Part shown: positions 1-12,411 of the stretch, piece after piece | How positions within the stretch are numbered: the first letter of the stretch is position 1 | Layout: the number at the start of each line of letters is the position of its first letter | Source: Sipunculus nudus | Lineage: Eukaryota; Annelida; Sipuncula; Golfingiida; Sipunculidae | Direction of reading: 5' to 3' | DNA: 64,000 nucleotides | Assembly: GCA_026874595.1 (NCBI GenBank) | Contig: CM049315.1 | Location: 5,824,664-5,888,663, forward strand | Made by a program: the position numbers and the translations under genes | The notes under the pieces: generated by a model | Told to the model about the DNA's origin: nothing | The model's database searches: none | What the model saw: the letters and a program-made list of their open reading frames with translations, nothing else

Positions 1-199
1 TGAGTATAAGATAATGAGTGACCGCGCTTGGAGTCAATCTCTTGATGTTGCAATAGCAGTCTGGCAGTTGAGCCCCCCGACCCTTGAAAAATAAAATGAA
101 TCCATATTGTTTGAAATCTACATAAACAAAAACAGAAGTTTGGATTCAGACTAATTTTATGAACTGGGTAACAAGTATTTTTACTATGTATTTTTTTTA

Positions 200-202
<3 letters not shown>

Positions 203-236
<34 letters not shown>
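203..236. repeat. (ATT)n microsatellite
   Basis: An uninterrupted trinucleotide run of about eleven ATT units. Confidence 0.9.
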
Positions 237-238
<2 letters not shown>

Positions 239-1084
239 TACATGTACTAGCTGATAAACCCGGAAACCGGGCTTTTTGTTGGACTTGGAGGCTGTATTAA
301 ATGAGATTTTATTAATTCCAAAAGTTAAAATTAATTATATATATTCAGCAGGCTGTTCATATTCAATCTCTCGAATAGAGTCCACAGCTCTGTAGCGAAC
401 AGAGTTGTCCCTTCTCAACGGCTAGAGAGTATACTCCTATAGTTCGCTAAAGAAAACGGTTCCCCGTGTTAGCAGCACGGTTTGGAGGTTATCGCTGATA
501 AGGGTACTCGAGTACTTGCGTCCGGGTAATAATTACCGAGTACTCGACACCTTAATTTGGACTGCTGTAGTTGCGTTTCTATACTTGCATATCTTCAAGG
601 GACCCAATCACCACTGAAAAGTTTTGAATTAATACGAAAAAAAAGTCTTCTCTTTTAAATTAATTGGTACCAGCCCAGATATACTGCCCTGAAACCGTTG
701 GCTTTCTCCTGTTGAAAAAGGTGGACTGGGCGCGATCACAGGCGTCAACATAATGACAGTGCTTTGGCTCCGTGCATTGCTTGGGCCACAACACCGGTCA
801 GCCAGACTGACTTTGCCCGAAAAAATGTAATACTTTTGCTCGCTGTCTGACCCATCGCATGTTTAGGTGACTCAGACCTGGGACCCAATAAACGACCTGT
901 GATTACCGTGTCATTTCCGTTGAAGTTGTTGAACCTATCGTACACATCTGTTGTGACAGGTTCTACAATGATTTCACATTCAAGCAATGGACCGTCATGT
1001 CCAGCAGAGATACATCAGAAGACATAAATTTCCATGTATGGACCAGTTTGGGCTTCTCTTTGTTTGTGATCTGTAGCTCATTCG

Positions 1085-1176
1085 CAAAATCGGACATCCG
1101 GTCACGTGGCCTTGTGATTGTGGACAGGCACACGAGGTCTGTGTTTACTAACACTCAAAACCATAACAATGCATGG
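1085..1176 (+). repeat. Dispersed repeat, family containing GGACATCCGGTCACG
   Basis: This segment matches, in reverse complement, the stretch near 19450-19540: both share the core TCGGAC-TCCGGTCACG, then a phrase ending in CTGTGTTTACYAACAC and CCATAACAA. A shorter match to the core lies near 46108-46135. It is a short interspersed repeat whose full limits cannot be fixed from three partial copies. Confidence 0.55.
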
Positions 1177-1450
1177 TTTGGTTCATTTGCATTTTCAATT
1201 GCATTTAAATGCAGAGCTCCCAGTAGCTTACATTTGCATTTAAATACATACTATGAAACATTTGATTTTCAAATGCTAATGCAAATGCAATTTATAAAAT
1301 GCTCTCTCGTATCAATAAAATGGCTCAACGAATCGTTGAACAATACTTTAATAACATATCCTGCTATGCCAAGGTTCAACTTTTCCATATATGGTTATTG
1401 ATACCAAGTGACAATGAGCAGCTCAGTGACGACAACAAATGATATGAGCA

Positions 1451-2322
1451 GTTTGTACAGGTCATGGTTTATGACCAAGGCTAGCAATCATGCAGGGTAC
1501 ATCATCACTGCAGTTTGTACAGGTCATGGTTTATGACCAAGGCTAGCAATCATGCAGGGTACATCATCACTGCAGTTTGTACAGGTCATGGTTTATGACC
1601 AAGGCTAGCAATCATGCAGGGTACATCATCACTGCAGTTTGTACAGGTCATGGTTTATGACCAAGGCTAGCAATCATGCAGGGTACATCATAACTGCAGT
1701 TTGTACAGGTCATGGTTTATGACCAAGGCTAGCAATCATGCAGGGTACATTGTCACTGCAGTTTGTACAGGTCATGGTTTATGACCAAGGCTAGCAATCA
1801 TGCAGGGTACATCGTCACTGCAGTTTGTACAGGTCATGGTTTATGACCAAGGCTAGCAATCATGCAGAGTACATTGTCACTGCAGTTTGTACAGGTCATG
1901 GTTTATGACCAAGGCTAGCAATCATGCAGGGTACATCGTCACTGCATTTTGTACAGGTCATGGTTTATGACCAAGGCTAGCAATCATACAGGGTACATCA
2001 TCACTGCAGTTTGTACAGGTCATGGTTTATGACCAAGGCTAGCAATCATGCAGGGTACATCGTCACTGCAGTTTGTACAGGTCATGGTTTATGACCAAGG
2101 CTAGCAATCATGCAGGGTACATCATCACTGCAGTTTGTACAGTTCATGGTTTATGACCAAGGCTAGCAATCATGCAGGGTACATCATCACTGCAGTTTGT
2201 ACAGTTCATGGTTTATGACCAAGGCTAGCAATCATGCAGGGTACATCATCACTGCAGTTTGTACAGGTCATGGTTTATGACCAAGGCTAGCAATCATGCA
2301 GGGTACATCATCACTGCAGTTT
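1451..2322. repeat. 62-bp minisatellite, about 14 copies
   Basis: A tandem array with a 62-bp unit that starts GTTTGTACAGGTCATGG. Units are almost identical, with scattered single-base changes. Each unit contains the inverted repeat GGTCAT-ggttt-ATGACC and the palindrome GCTAGC, so each can fold into a small hairpin. Two neighbouring units (about 2133 and 2195) carry a G to T change in the left arm that weakens the stem. The high identity suggests recent amplification or homogenisation. Confidence 0.93.
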
Positions 2323-3540
2323 GTGAGTATATTCTTGCAGTTGTAATGTAGTGATACATAATTTCAACCGTTTATTACAGCTGATGCAGTTATAACTGCT
2401 TCAAAACTTGCCGATGTACACCAGATGTATTGGCCACCTGACGTAAATAGTTACTGATACTATGAGATGAATTCGGACATCCTTGTGGGGATAATATGTT
2501 AGTGCAGAATTTCAACAATCCATTAAATATCTTGATACAATACACTCTTAATACATATTCAAAGCAAAAATAAACAAAAACTTATGTTACTATTTTTTTA
2601 GTCTTTTATGAACATTCATTATGTAGTGAATGTATCAATACAATTTAGGAAAGCAGACGTCATTTGTATGTACTGTAACCTAATAGAGTTCAAATGCAAA
2701 TGAATGTGTCAGTGCATGACCAAGTGCATTTACTTTTGCATGTGAATTGGAAATATTTTCTTGCACTTGCACTTGAGAATTTTAATCACTTTTGCATTTG
2801 AATTAGTATTTGATTAATTTGAAACATTTGCATTTAAATGCACCAAGTTGCATTAGAAATCAAACATATGATAATATGTAAAACAGCTCAAAGGAAGGTA
2901 CTGCGACCGTTTGTCCGGATAGGTTTGCCTGGAAAATTTTGTAAAACGCTCAAGTGAACTGATCGTTTGAAAGAACAGGCAGAGTATTACTCCATATTGA
3001 CACAAATGTATTTGCAAGGACAGTATATGTTAGGTGAGAGCCCCAAAAGATAATGAGATATGGTCAGTGAAATGTAATAACTATGTAATATAATATGATG
3101 TTGTGTTTTTCCTTGTGTCATTAGTTATCTTGATCAGTAGATCGGTTTGGTTTTGTTGATACTTACTAGAATGTGGTTTGTCATGATTGGCTGACTGACC
3201 ATTCTGGAAGTTTAGAATTTTTTGGGAGGCTTAGTTGATCAATTCCGTGTAGAGAAGTCTGTAGAGAGTTCCGGAACATTCGTTGACTGGAATAATCTTC
3301 AATATTCTTTGCCGTGAGTATATAAAGGATGGTTTCAAAATTGCGAGAGAGAGAGAGAGAGAGTTAGTCTAGACGTCTGATACAGTGGAGACGTGTCTTT
3401 ACGGACCAAGTGTTGTGTAGATTTGATCCAGACAGGGTGTATTGTCAGGTACTGCTTTTAGGACCAGTATCGGTCCTGGAGTTTTATATTAAGCCGAGCA
3501 TGGCGTAGGAATACTTGGTATGTTGAAGAATTGTACTTGG
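2323..3540. other. Non-coding stretch with octamer-like motifs
   Basis: No gene recognised. At 2690-2860 there are several ATGCAAAT / ATTTGCAT octamers and CATTTAAATG palindromes, matching those at 1180-1300 on the other side of the 62-bp array. At 3310-3362 there is a TATAAA motif followed by a (GA)n run, which looks like promoter or LTR sequence feeding into the 65-bp array. None of this is proven to be functional. Confidence 0.45.
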
Positions 3541-4346
3541 AGCCAGTGAACGGCGGGCGAAAGCCAGAGAATTGTGTATTCTGGAAGCAATGTTTGTACG
3601 ACTGGAACCAGTCAACGGTGGGCGAAAGCCAGAGAATTGTGTATTCTGGAAGCAATGTTTGTACGACTGGAACCAGTCAACGGCGGGCGAAAGCCAGAGA
3701 ATTGTGTATTCTGGAAGCAATGTTTGTACCACTGGAACCAGTCAACGGTGGGCGAAAGCCAGAGAATTGTGTATTCTGGAAGCAATGTTTGTACGACTGG
3801 AACCAGTCAACGGTGGGCGAAAGCCAGAGAATTGTGTATTCTGGAAGCAATGTTTGTACGACTGGAACCAGTCAACGGTGGGCAAAAGCCAGAGAATCGT
3901 GTATACTGGAAGCAATGTTTGTACGACTGGAACCAGTCAACGGCGGGCGAAAGCCAGAGAATTGTGTATTCTGAAAGCAATGTTTGTACGACTGGAACCA
4001 GTCAACGGTGGGCGAAAGCCAGAAAATTGTGTATTCTGGAAGCAATGTTTGTACGACTGGAACCAGTCAACGGTGGGCGAAAGCCAGAGAATTGTGTATT
4101 CTGGAAGCAATGTTTGTACCACTGGAACCAGTCAACGGTGGGCGAAAGCCAGAGAATTGTGTATTCTGGAAGCAATGTTTGTACGACTGGAACCAGTCAA
4201 CGGCGGGCGAAAGCCAGAGAATTGTGCATTCTGGAAGCAATGTTTGTACGACTGGAACCAGTCAACGGCGGGCGAAAGCCAGAGAATTGTGTATTCTGGA
4301 AGCAATGTTAGTACGACTGGAACCAGTCAACGGTGGGCGAAAGCCT
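3541..4346. repeat. 65-bp minisatellite, about 12 copies
   Basis: Tandem units of 65 bp that begin GTCAACGGTGGGCGAAAGCC and end GTACGACTGGAACCA. The unit has no stop codon in any of the three forward frames. Because 65 is not divisible by three, every forward frame reads through all three peptide phases in turn, giving overlapping open frames of up to 279 codons. I read these as a by-product of the repeat, not as proteins. Confidence 0.93.
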
Positions 4347-5479
4347 TTTATGACTTTTTGGAACTAAACTCGTTTCATTATAAAAACCTAGACCTCGAGA
4401 TTTTGATTTAGACTTTTTCGAGAAAGTTCCCGGGATATTTATGTTCACAACGTGTGAGTTGTGACATTGGTAATGTCCCTAAAATTTTACCTTAAACATA
4501 TACATTTAGTTTGTATTTATTCATTATTGTAGGGGCCTTTAAGTCCGTACTAGTCTATTTTGTAAGGGTCTGTTATGACACCATTTCTATTGCTACAAGT
4601 TAAGTCATCACGAAATCAAATTCCTACTAAGTTTTCATTGGTAAACAGGTGTTCAATGATATCTTTATATCGGTGCCATGAGAAAGAGTATTCGTGTCTG
4701 AGTTGGTATGCCTATCGGGTATTCCCGTCCAAAATTTGGATTCTGTGCAATCGGAGGTAAACATATCTTAAATCTAGAGGATATTTGCCAGTATTTGAAC
4801 TGTCAGACCCTGGATCCCGGACTAACACATTTATATTTAGCAGCTAGTATTGGACCTCGGAGGGTTCAAATTTAAAAGCATTTGATAATGAAAAATTTAT
4901 GCAGAATTGTTATATGATCGAATAAAGCAGTATATTGCTAACATTTTATTATCTGATATAAAATTGCAGCTCTGTCGCCCGTACAGGGAGCTCACTTTAT
5001 TGCTAGAAGTCAAATCAAGGAGCGGAGGGGGGGGGGGGGGGGTCGGTAATTCATTCAACGCTTTCTTAAATGTAGGGTGTGACCTTCACATTATTCCGAT
5101 ACGACCTTGATTTTCATAGATACAAATTAAATAAAAATTGTTAATAATTTTAAATTATATTTTGGCAGCAGTCGATTTTCCCCCTCAAGAAAAGAGCCAT
5201 GTTATTACACAAGACATTTTATTCTATCTATCCACATGTATCTTGATTTTTTCGCCTAATTAACATAATTTCTTTAATATAAAATGAACGTGACAAAAGT
5301 AACTATTTCATTTAAAGATGTTTTGTGTATTCTGGGCCATAATGTGTACTATCTTTGGGAAGCATTTCATTTGTACTGAAATCGGCTATAGAAACAATCC
5401 TGGCTTACAGGTTTAATACACATATAAGTAAATTTACTTATCTAAGTATACTCTGCCGTGTGAATACCTTTTCATATAT
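4347..5479. other. Non-coding stretch
   Basis: AT-rich, with a G homopolymer of about 14 at 5028-5042. I see no gene, no exon with convincing splice sites and no structural RNA. Confidence 0.5.
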
Positions 5480-5730
5480 GAGTATAAATACTCCTGAAGT
5501 AAACTGACATTAGTAAATGTACACTGACAGGAGTTAAAGTACGTATGTGAGTATAAATACCCCTGGAGTAAATTAACATGAGTAAAAGTACATTGACATG
5601 AGTAAAAGTACATATGTGAGTATAAACACTCCTGGAGTAAACTGACATGAGTAAAAGTACATTGACATGAGTAAAAGTACATATGTGAGTATAAATACTC
5701 CTTGAGTAATTTGACATGAGTAAAAGTAGG
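5480..5730. repeat. 69-bp minisatellite, about 3.6 copies
   Basis: Units begin at 5480, 5549, 5618 and 5687 and start GAGTATAAATACTCCTGGAG. Inside each unit the phrase CATGAGTAAAAGTACA occurs twice, so the 69-bp unit is itself partly a doubled shorter repeat. The unit length is a multiple of three and produces spurious open frames on the minus strand. Confidence 0.88.
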
Positions 5731-6784
5731 TTTGCCAGACCTCAGGATGTGATGCAAAAATATATTTGCGCGCACATAACTATAGTTATTAAATAAACTG
5801 TGTATTATGAAAAGATTTTTTTTTATTTGCACAAATTAGCAAATGGAAATTTAATATTTAAAATAAGTTTTGCGATAACTTATCCATTAATGTTAACCAA
5901 AAATCTAGTCACCCTACTAGGCCAAATCGGAAGTCGTATGCTCGACCATTAAAGAACACACCTTAGATCAGCGTTCTGTCACAGTTAAAATGAAAAAAAA
6001 ACTCTTGTCTACTTCTGTTGTTATACCTACCATGGAAGAACATTTTAATGCTTGTTAATGCAAAGGGGACAAATGTCTCTTATGATTTTGTCTTTGAGGA
6101 AATGGCGGGGTTCGAACCTAGAAATGTTAAGATAATTATGTCCTGGTTTAAGCAGTTAAAATTAATAATGGGAAAAGTGTATCAACACCTTCTTCAAATG
6201 CATTTATAATTATCTGGTTAAAATGAAATAATCATCCGCGGATATATTCTTGCAATAATCCAAACTTTGAACTAAATTCAATGAAACGGTTCATTAAGCA
6301 CAGCTTCTTTTGACGTTTGGCCAGTTGTCTCCACTTGGACAGGTATTGTTCCTTACCCCGTATTGTAAGAGTCATTAAAGTGGATTCTGCGGACCATCAG
6401 AGAAGTGAAAATATATCATCAGTCATTTGAACTATTTGTTTAAAACTGGTTAAGGCAAAATTTGTGAATCACTTGCGTGACAATTACAACAGTCCTCGCG
6501 AAACAGCAAACTGTTTGATGACGCAGGAGGTTTATGTCTCGGGTATTGAAATTTACAAAATGCTCAACATAGTTCATGTCTGAAGTTCTCATATCCTAGA
6601 GGGGTTATCTGTAGATTAGAAATTGAACATTAATTGAACAATAATTAAATTTCAATAAGTTTCCTGTATAAAATAGAATCATCTTAACAAAACTCGTAGT
6701 CAAAGGAGGAAGATGTCCTTGTCAGGAATCACAAATTACTTATATTGTTTATAGTTGGTTGCCAACAGTGAGGGTGGGGTATAT

Positions 6785-6842
<58 letters not shown>

Positions 6843-8012
6843 AACACTGAAGAAAAACAACACTCTAAATGCACTACAGACTGTTGCACGGAATGCGACC
6901 CGATCCTCAGGTGAATGTTGGTAGAATGTGTTTTAGTGTGTGTTTGTATGTGCGCGTGTGTATGCGAGACATCCCCCACCCTGGAAGATAAACTGACGCT
7001 TGTAGCCATCTTGGTTTAAGATAGGACGGTATGTTGGTTTCCTTTCGCCCAAAACACGCGCCCGTTGTTTGTTTCAGCTGTGTTTTAATACGTTTATTTC
7101 TACTGTGTATAGGCGTTAGGGAAATGGTTTAAGAACGAAATCGTTACAGACCTTATCATAATTCCTCGAAAGAACACGATATTTCATGTATCCCTAATAT
7201 ATAAACATTTTGATACATGGCGAGAGAGTTTGTGGATTGTTAAGTGTCTCAAAAAAGGAATCCCCGACGCACCTGGATATAGTTATGGTCAGAATACAGG
7301 CTCCTATTAAAGATTAATAATGCTAAAGTTCACAGGAATTTACGCGGACATGGTATTGATGAAAATTTCCATTTATTCTAAATTTACCGTTCTCTGCACG
7401 AAGGGGGCCACTGAGGTACAGTCTGCTTGTCAAGGAAACGCCGGTAGCTCCTCCTCTCCCAGCTTCGCCCGCAATTAAACAATACTTAGAATCATGTTTG
7501 AACTGTAATACCTTTACAATTATATCAAGGTCAAAAAATAAGATCAGGTGCTACTCTATCACTGGAACATCATCCATTCTAGGGAGCTTTCGCAAACACG
7601 GATATATGGACAATATTCAAAGAAAATTCTGGACCCAAATCTCAAAAACAGAAATAAACCCCTTAACACATTATAATCTCAATGCCCTTAGGGCTTAATT
7701 AGGATTTGTTTTATGGATAGGATTTCTTTTGGTGTGATTACGTGGAAGTGGTGTTAATTTGTTTAATAATCAAAATTAATTTTGGCTCCATCTCCAAGTC
7801 CCTAACTGATAATATATATTCACAGATATGAGTTTTCTCTTAGCTTTGAGCCTTAAAGACGGTATTTAACCAGTTCCCAGTAACACGCTTGATGTAATTT
7901 CTCAATTCCTTTTAAAACAAAATTAACAGCACTTTTACAACAACAAAAAGACTCGTTCCTATTTCTTATAATAATGAATTTCAGTAAACGTTAATACAAA
8001 GAAAGAATAACA
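5731..8012. other. Non-coding stretch downstream of the sulfotransferase gene
   Basis: No gene recognised. It contains a (TA)n microsatellite at about 6790-6836. The short open frames here have neither domain signatures nor matching splice sites. Confidence 0.5.
6790..6836. repeat. (TA)n microsatellite
   Basis: Uninterrupted TA run of about 23 units. Confidence 0.9.
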
Positions 8013-8018
8013 TTTATT
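8013..8018 (-). terminator. Probable polyadenylation signal AATAAA
   Basis: On the minus strand the hexamer AATAAA lies about 60 bases after the stop codon of the sulfotransferase gene. It is the only canonical signal close to that stop, which supports the gene's 3-prime end being here. Confidence 0.6.
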
Positions 8019-8079
8019 TTAAAACCCTACATAGTTTACGAAATTAATCATTTTTTATGGGATGATATACAGGGATTGG

Positions 8080-10382
8080 TCAAAAGAGTTCCGAATCATA
8101 TCCAAAGGTTTTGAAGTCAGGTCCATATATTTTCTTTAACTGGTTTAACTGCTTATTCTTGAGGGCCTTAAACGCCTCTGTTCTAATCTTGGATTTTCTG
8201 GCGCTTACAACTTTCGTCCGTTCTTCCTCTGGATGGCGACTCAATAATTCTAAAACCTTTTTCACGCAGTGAGGCCGGGGACTTGATTTCTCAAACAACC
8301 ACTCCTCTATCATTGGAATTAAAGCGTCTCTGTCTTCGTTCGGGTCCACTAAACCCTCAATGGCTAAGTATTCGAAATTCTTAATGGCTGTATCCCGTCT
8401 GTTTTCACATTTTATATTTCTATTTAAACGGCAACCCGCTTGGGCCATTGCTTCTAAACTGGAATTTGTGAGTGTCCAACTCTCATGTTGTTCTTTACTT
8501 ATCCCTAATTTATCGATCATAACTTCAACTTCTTCGTCAAAGTTCTCCATTCTTCCAATGAAATCGTAAGGCATGGTGCAGGGATGACAAATGTAGCGGT
8601 ATTGCCGCCAATGAACATTTGCTCCGTTGCCCTGTTTATACATTTTGATTAGGTACTTAACAAACTCTTGAAAAGTCACACCAGTGCGGCAGGAGAGTTC
8701 CCGTTTTGTGACGTCATCTCGTGTCATTCGTAAAATATCTTGCGAGATAGCCGCGAATTCTCCACGTCTGGCCGCTAAAATCTTTGAAGTATAAGCTGAC
8801 CACAATCGGTGAAAAGGGTGCCGGACAAATAAAACTTTGAAATATGAATTTATTCTTTTTAGCCTCCCAGTCGGGCTGTAACCACCCAGGGTGGGCCTTC
8901 CTGTTCCACCAAACTGAGGCTCCGCTGGGTGACCAGGACTCGCCAGCCTTTTCATGTATGTTGAACCTACTTTGGGTATAGCGCAGGCAATCAACTTCAA
9001 TTTATCATGAGTGAAAAGCCAATGATAGAACTCTTGTGATTGTTGTTTTGCCATTCGGGCTTCTGGTTGTGCTTGGCAGTACTCCTCAACAACGTGTTGT
9101 CTTTGTTCTAATCTCTGGATAATATCTTTGTACTTCTGAAAGAGATAATAATCAAATTAATATCAAAGTCACAAACCAGTGTTGATCCGAAACACACAAG
9201 AGAATGTGACTGATTTGAGGATAATTTCAATGTTTTGTATATTTCCGGATCTTATATGAACAACTTTCTGAAGAGAAAGGATAATGAAATTAAGTGTCAC
9301 TGATCGACCCAATAGAATATTAAGATACCGAATATTTAAAAATATTCCCGACCTAAATGGCCATTTTTTTTTCTCACATATTTTTTGTTCTTTTATTGTA
9401 AAATCATGAACGTCAGGTACGTCGCTGTGCAGGACGCCATGTCATTAGATATTGTCCTCGTAGAGAGGAGTTAATCGAAATAGATGCAGTTCTGACACGA
9501 AGTCTTATTCAATATACAACATACAATATTTCTTAAGTAATGCATATATATAAATATTATATAGTATATTCTTCATAAACTGGGAATATCCTGGCCCTCT
9601 GGGTCCCCGTGGGGGGCACACAGAACAAATGGAATATTTGACAATTCTGATGGTTTTCATCGATTTGAAGGATCTTTTTATTATATATATATTCTACTCT
9701 TCCCTTGATCCATAGCTAGTGTATCCTTCTATAGATGAAATAATCTATATAGAAGCAACTTTTACTTTTCGTCATGGGGGGGGGGGGGGGGGTTAACGTT
9801 TTCCCTTGTAGCTATGTGGTGTTTAGAATGACAAAATACCTCTCTTAATTTATCATTATACGGATCTACTCTCTCCTCCTCTTTTTCTTCTTCTTCGTCC
9901 TTTCTCCTCTGGGATGACGTCATCACCGGTTTGACGGCTGGTCGGCCCACAATACTCGGCCGAACATGATGTAAGCTGGAAGCTGTTCCAATGGTGTTGT
10001 TTATTTCACTATACGTCGGGTATGCTAACGAGGACAGTATTTATGATATAGTCATTCAATTAAATGCTGACGTAATATTATCACATGATGAAGGTTACAA
10101 CTAGACTAATCAATTATCTATTTCTCAGGTTGAATACCTTAAAAATTTGAAAGCATCTGAGAGGAAGCAATTTATGGTTGTTTAAACATTTGTGCAAATA
10201 CAGACTTTTTTAAACAATGAACCCGATTGAGTTTATTTTCTAAACAATTTTTGCAAATATACGTGTGTGCAAATAAGATACCAACCGTATTGAATGCTTC
10301 CATAAGAAAACGCCATAACGAAGAACGCCGCCAGAAAGAGAAGTCCGGCCACTTTAAACAACAGGTTCCTGTCAAACGCCAT
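8080..10382 (-). CDS. Carbohydrate sulfotransferase, CHST8-14/HNK-1ST type, three exons
   Basis: Complete gene on the minus strand: exons 10382-10286, 9982-9840 and 9135-8080, all GT-AG, phases 1 and 0, giving 431 aa. The family transfers sulfate from PAPS to sugar residues (for example of chondroitin or dermatan) in the Golgi lumen. Residues 7-27 form one hydrophobic signal anchor, as in type II Golgi enzymes. An acidic, Lys-rich stem with a poly-Glu stretch follows (about 55-80), then a short predicted coiled coil. The 5-prime PAPS-binding motif is CAIPKVGSTYMKRL (about 131-144). The 3-prime motif is FKVLFVRHPFHRLWSAY (about 179-195), with its Arg present. A late ICHPCTMPYDFIGRMENF motif is also typical. 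Length fits CHST8/9-like members. The start is the ATG at 10382; CTCCTACAG just before it could be an acceptor after a non-coding exon. The exact acceptor sugar cannot be told. Confidence 0.9.
9776..9792. repeat. Poly-G run in the second sulfotransferase intron
   Basis: About 17 consecutive G on the plus strand, that is poly-C near the start of the intron between exons 2 and 3 as transcribed. Read through, it creates a spurious poly-Pro tail on the exon 2 frame. Confidence 0.85.
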
Positions 10383-10405
10383 CTGTAGGAGTGTGCATTC
10401 TTTTA

Positions 10406-10409
<4 letters not shown>

Positions 10410-10456
<47 letters not shown>
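10410..10456. repeat. (TA)n microsatellite upstream of the sulfotransferase start
   Basis: About 23 TA units, beginning 28 bases upstream of the ATG of the minus-strand gene. It would lie in an upstream intron or the 5-prime leader. Confidence 0.9.
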
Positions 10457-10460
<4 letters not shown>

Positions 10461-12376
10461 TTCATATACATACCGCTTTTATAAAATTTATATCATGAAT
10501 GATATTTATATTTATATTGTAAAATTCTGCACCGTTGATAACGTCGAAATCATAGTAAATTTCGCTCTAAAATGGCATTGATCATAATGTGAACATACAG
10601 CTGTACGTGTACATTGTGAGACATATCAAAATTCACCTCAAGAGTGGCAGGCCACGTTTGCAATCTGGGTAAGCTAAATCTAAAGTTTGATTTTTCTAAT
10701 CTAGGCCATAAATAAACATCACCATCTACATCGATCGAGACCTACACTGCACCGAGCGAGATCTTCATTTGGACGTTGACTATATCAGGTGGCTCAAAAT
10801 TTACCTCAGCTAAGATCCGCTCTACCCTTATTCCAAATTTGGCTGGACTTGTTTATGATTGGTATTCAGAAGCCTCAGAGCAATATCCATTAACTCCCTG
10901 ATCAATGGTTTCAATTTGCATGGAATCGTTTAAGTTGATAGACATGTAGGTCAGTGCGCAACCAGACCAGACTCTAAACTTGCAGGAGTTCCATTCACTT
11001 CTCATAAAACCCCAAAAATAAAGACAAAAAGAGACAAAATGGGAGCGGCCAAAAACAAGCACAAGACTGGACCACAAAATGTATCCTAAATAGAGCAGAT
11101 TCCTGAAATGCCGTTTTCATTCGGGCAGTAGTAACAGCGGATGCCCTCGTGCACGTCCCAGAGTCGCATAAACATCTGTGCGGGTTTTACACGGGACAAT
11201 CATTGGAAGATATTGGACTTAAGATCCCATCGTTAATGTTTGTACAGGAGCTTCCGTGCCATTGTCTTGATACTGATGACGTCGTTGATAATAAAGCTGC
11301 TCCTTTATTTATGAGTGGTATAGGCCAAATTTGTAACTTAACGTTATATACTTAGGACTGATGTAACCTTCCACGTTCTATCCATTTATTGTCTGCTACA
11401 GATTTGTTTCATGTATATGTATATATGTATATATATATTTATATATATATGACCCGGTATACCGCCGTCGGTAGCGGTTGTTTTTTAATTGTTGTGATCC
11501 TAGTACAGGAATATACACACTAATGAGATTTTTGGTCAGAATGCAGCGCGCTAACGTTGTAATCCCTCTCGGCGCAAAGCACCTGGGTTGTTACCTTTGA
11601 CCTGGTAATTAATTTTCGCCAATTTATGATTTGTATGCAGTAACAAGTTGTTTATGATGTTTTAGTAATCGTTAAATCGGAAAGACTACCCACTTCTCAT
11701 ACGATTTTGTGACACAATGATTAAACTAACTCAATTGTTTAGTAATATTATTCATTTGCATGTAAATAGTGTACCTGGTTTTGCCGCTTTGTTTGCCGAT
11801 TAACGTCACGTTGCAGGCAACTTATGAATTGGAGGGTTCATGTATATTTTCTCTCGTTTTCCAGGTGCGTAATTTTCAGTGCATCAGTGTATTTTTAGAT
11901 TAAACTAGTGTGTAAATTTTATTACGGTAGAGTATGTCAGTTATTATATTATCATAGTTACAATTACACTCATATGTTACTAAATGTGGTAAAAAAGGTA
12001 GACTATTCTAAGGCAAATGTTGTCGTCTGTAGTATTAAAATATACTATTTATAAATGTAGTCCGTACTTCATGTACTTATATAGGTGAAAACGCAGCATA
12101 CTATGTTGGTCAGAGTTAACTGTAAATCTGTATATACTGTAGAATCTGTAATTCTGTATTTCTGTATAATTCTGTAAGCCGATTGTTTTCATACTGTATA
12201 TTCGTTTTGCCATTTTAATTGTATATATGACTTGGCAGGCAACTTCTGAACTGGAGAGTTCACGTATTTATCTCATTTTCCAGATTAAAACACGTAAAGC
12301 ACATTCTGTGTTCGTGTTTCAGATTTGAGAGTATGCTATATTGGCAGCCCACAACCCTGGTGTGACAATTAATGTT

Positions 12377-12411
<35 letters not shown>

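Larger units (their letters stand above)
1..1450. other. Non-coding stretch, no gene recognised
   Basis: AT-rich sequence with no open frame that resembles a known protein. It contains an ATT microsatellite at 203-236 and one member of a dispersed repeat family at about 1085-1176. Between 1180 and 1300 there are several copies of the octamer ATTTGCAT or its reverse, which recur on the far side of the following minisatellite. The 134-codon open frame at 997-1401 has low-complexity composition and no domain signature, so I do not call it a gene. Confidence 0.6.

Noticed and set aside
997-1401. A 134-codon plus-strand gene
   Set aside because: It overlaps a dispersed repeat and octamer-rich DNA, shows no domain and has no matching exons.
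3531-4411. Open frames of 127-279 codons in the 65-bp array
   Set aside because: All three forward frames are open because of the unit sequence; the peptides are the same three phases in rotation.
3073-4580. A solo LTR starting TGTAATAAC and ending GTTATGACA around the 65-bp array
   Set aside because: The ends are loosely inverted and a TATAAA is present, but the flanking five bases do not match, so no target duplication supports it.
9762-9950. A stand-alone 62-codon protein starting at GTG
   Set aside because: It is exon 2 of the sulfotransferase read past its donor into a poly-C run; splice sites and phases fit the three-exon gene.
10172-10375. A 67-codon minus-strand protein
   Set aside because: It is an alternative frame over exon 1 of the sulfotransferase; the correct frame starts at the ATG at 10382.
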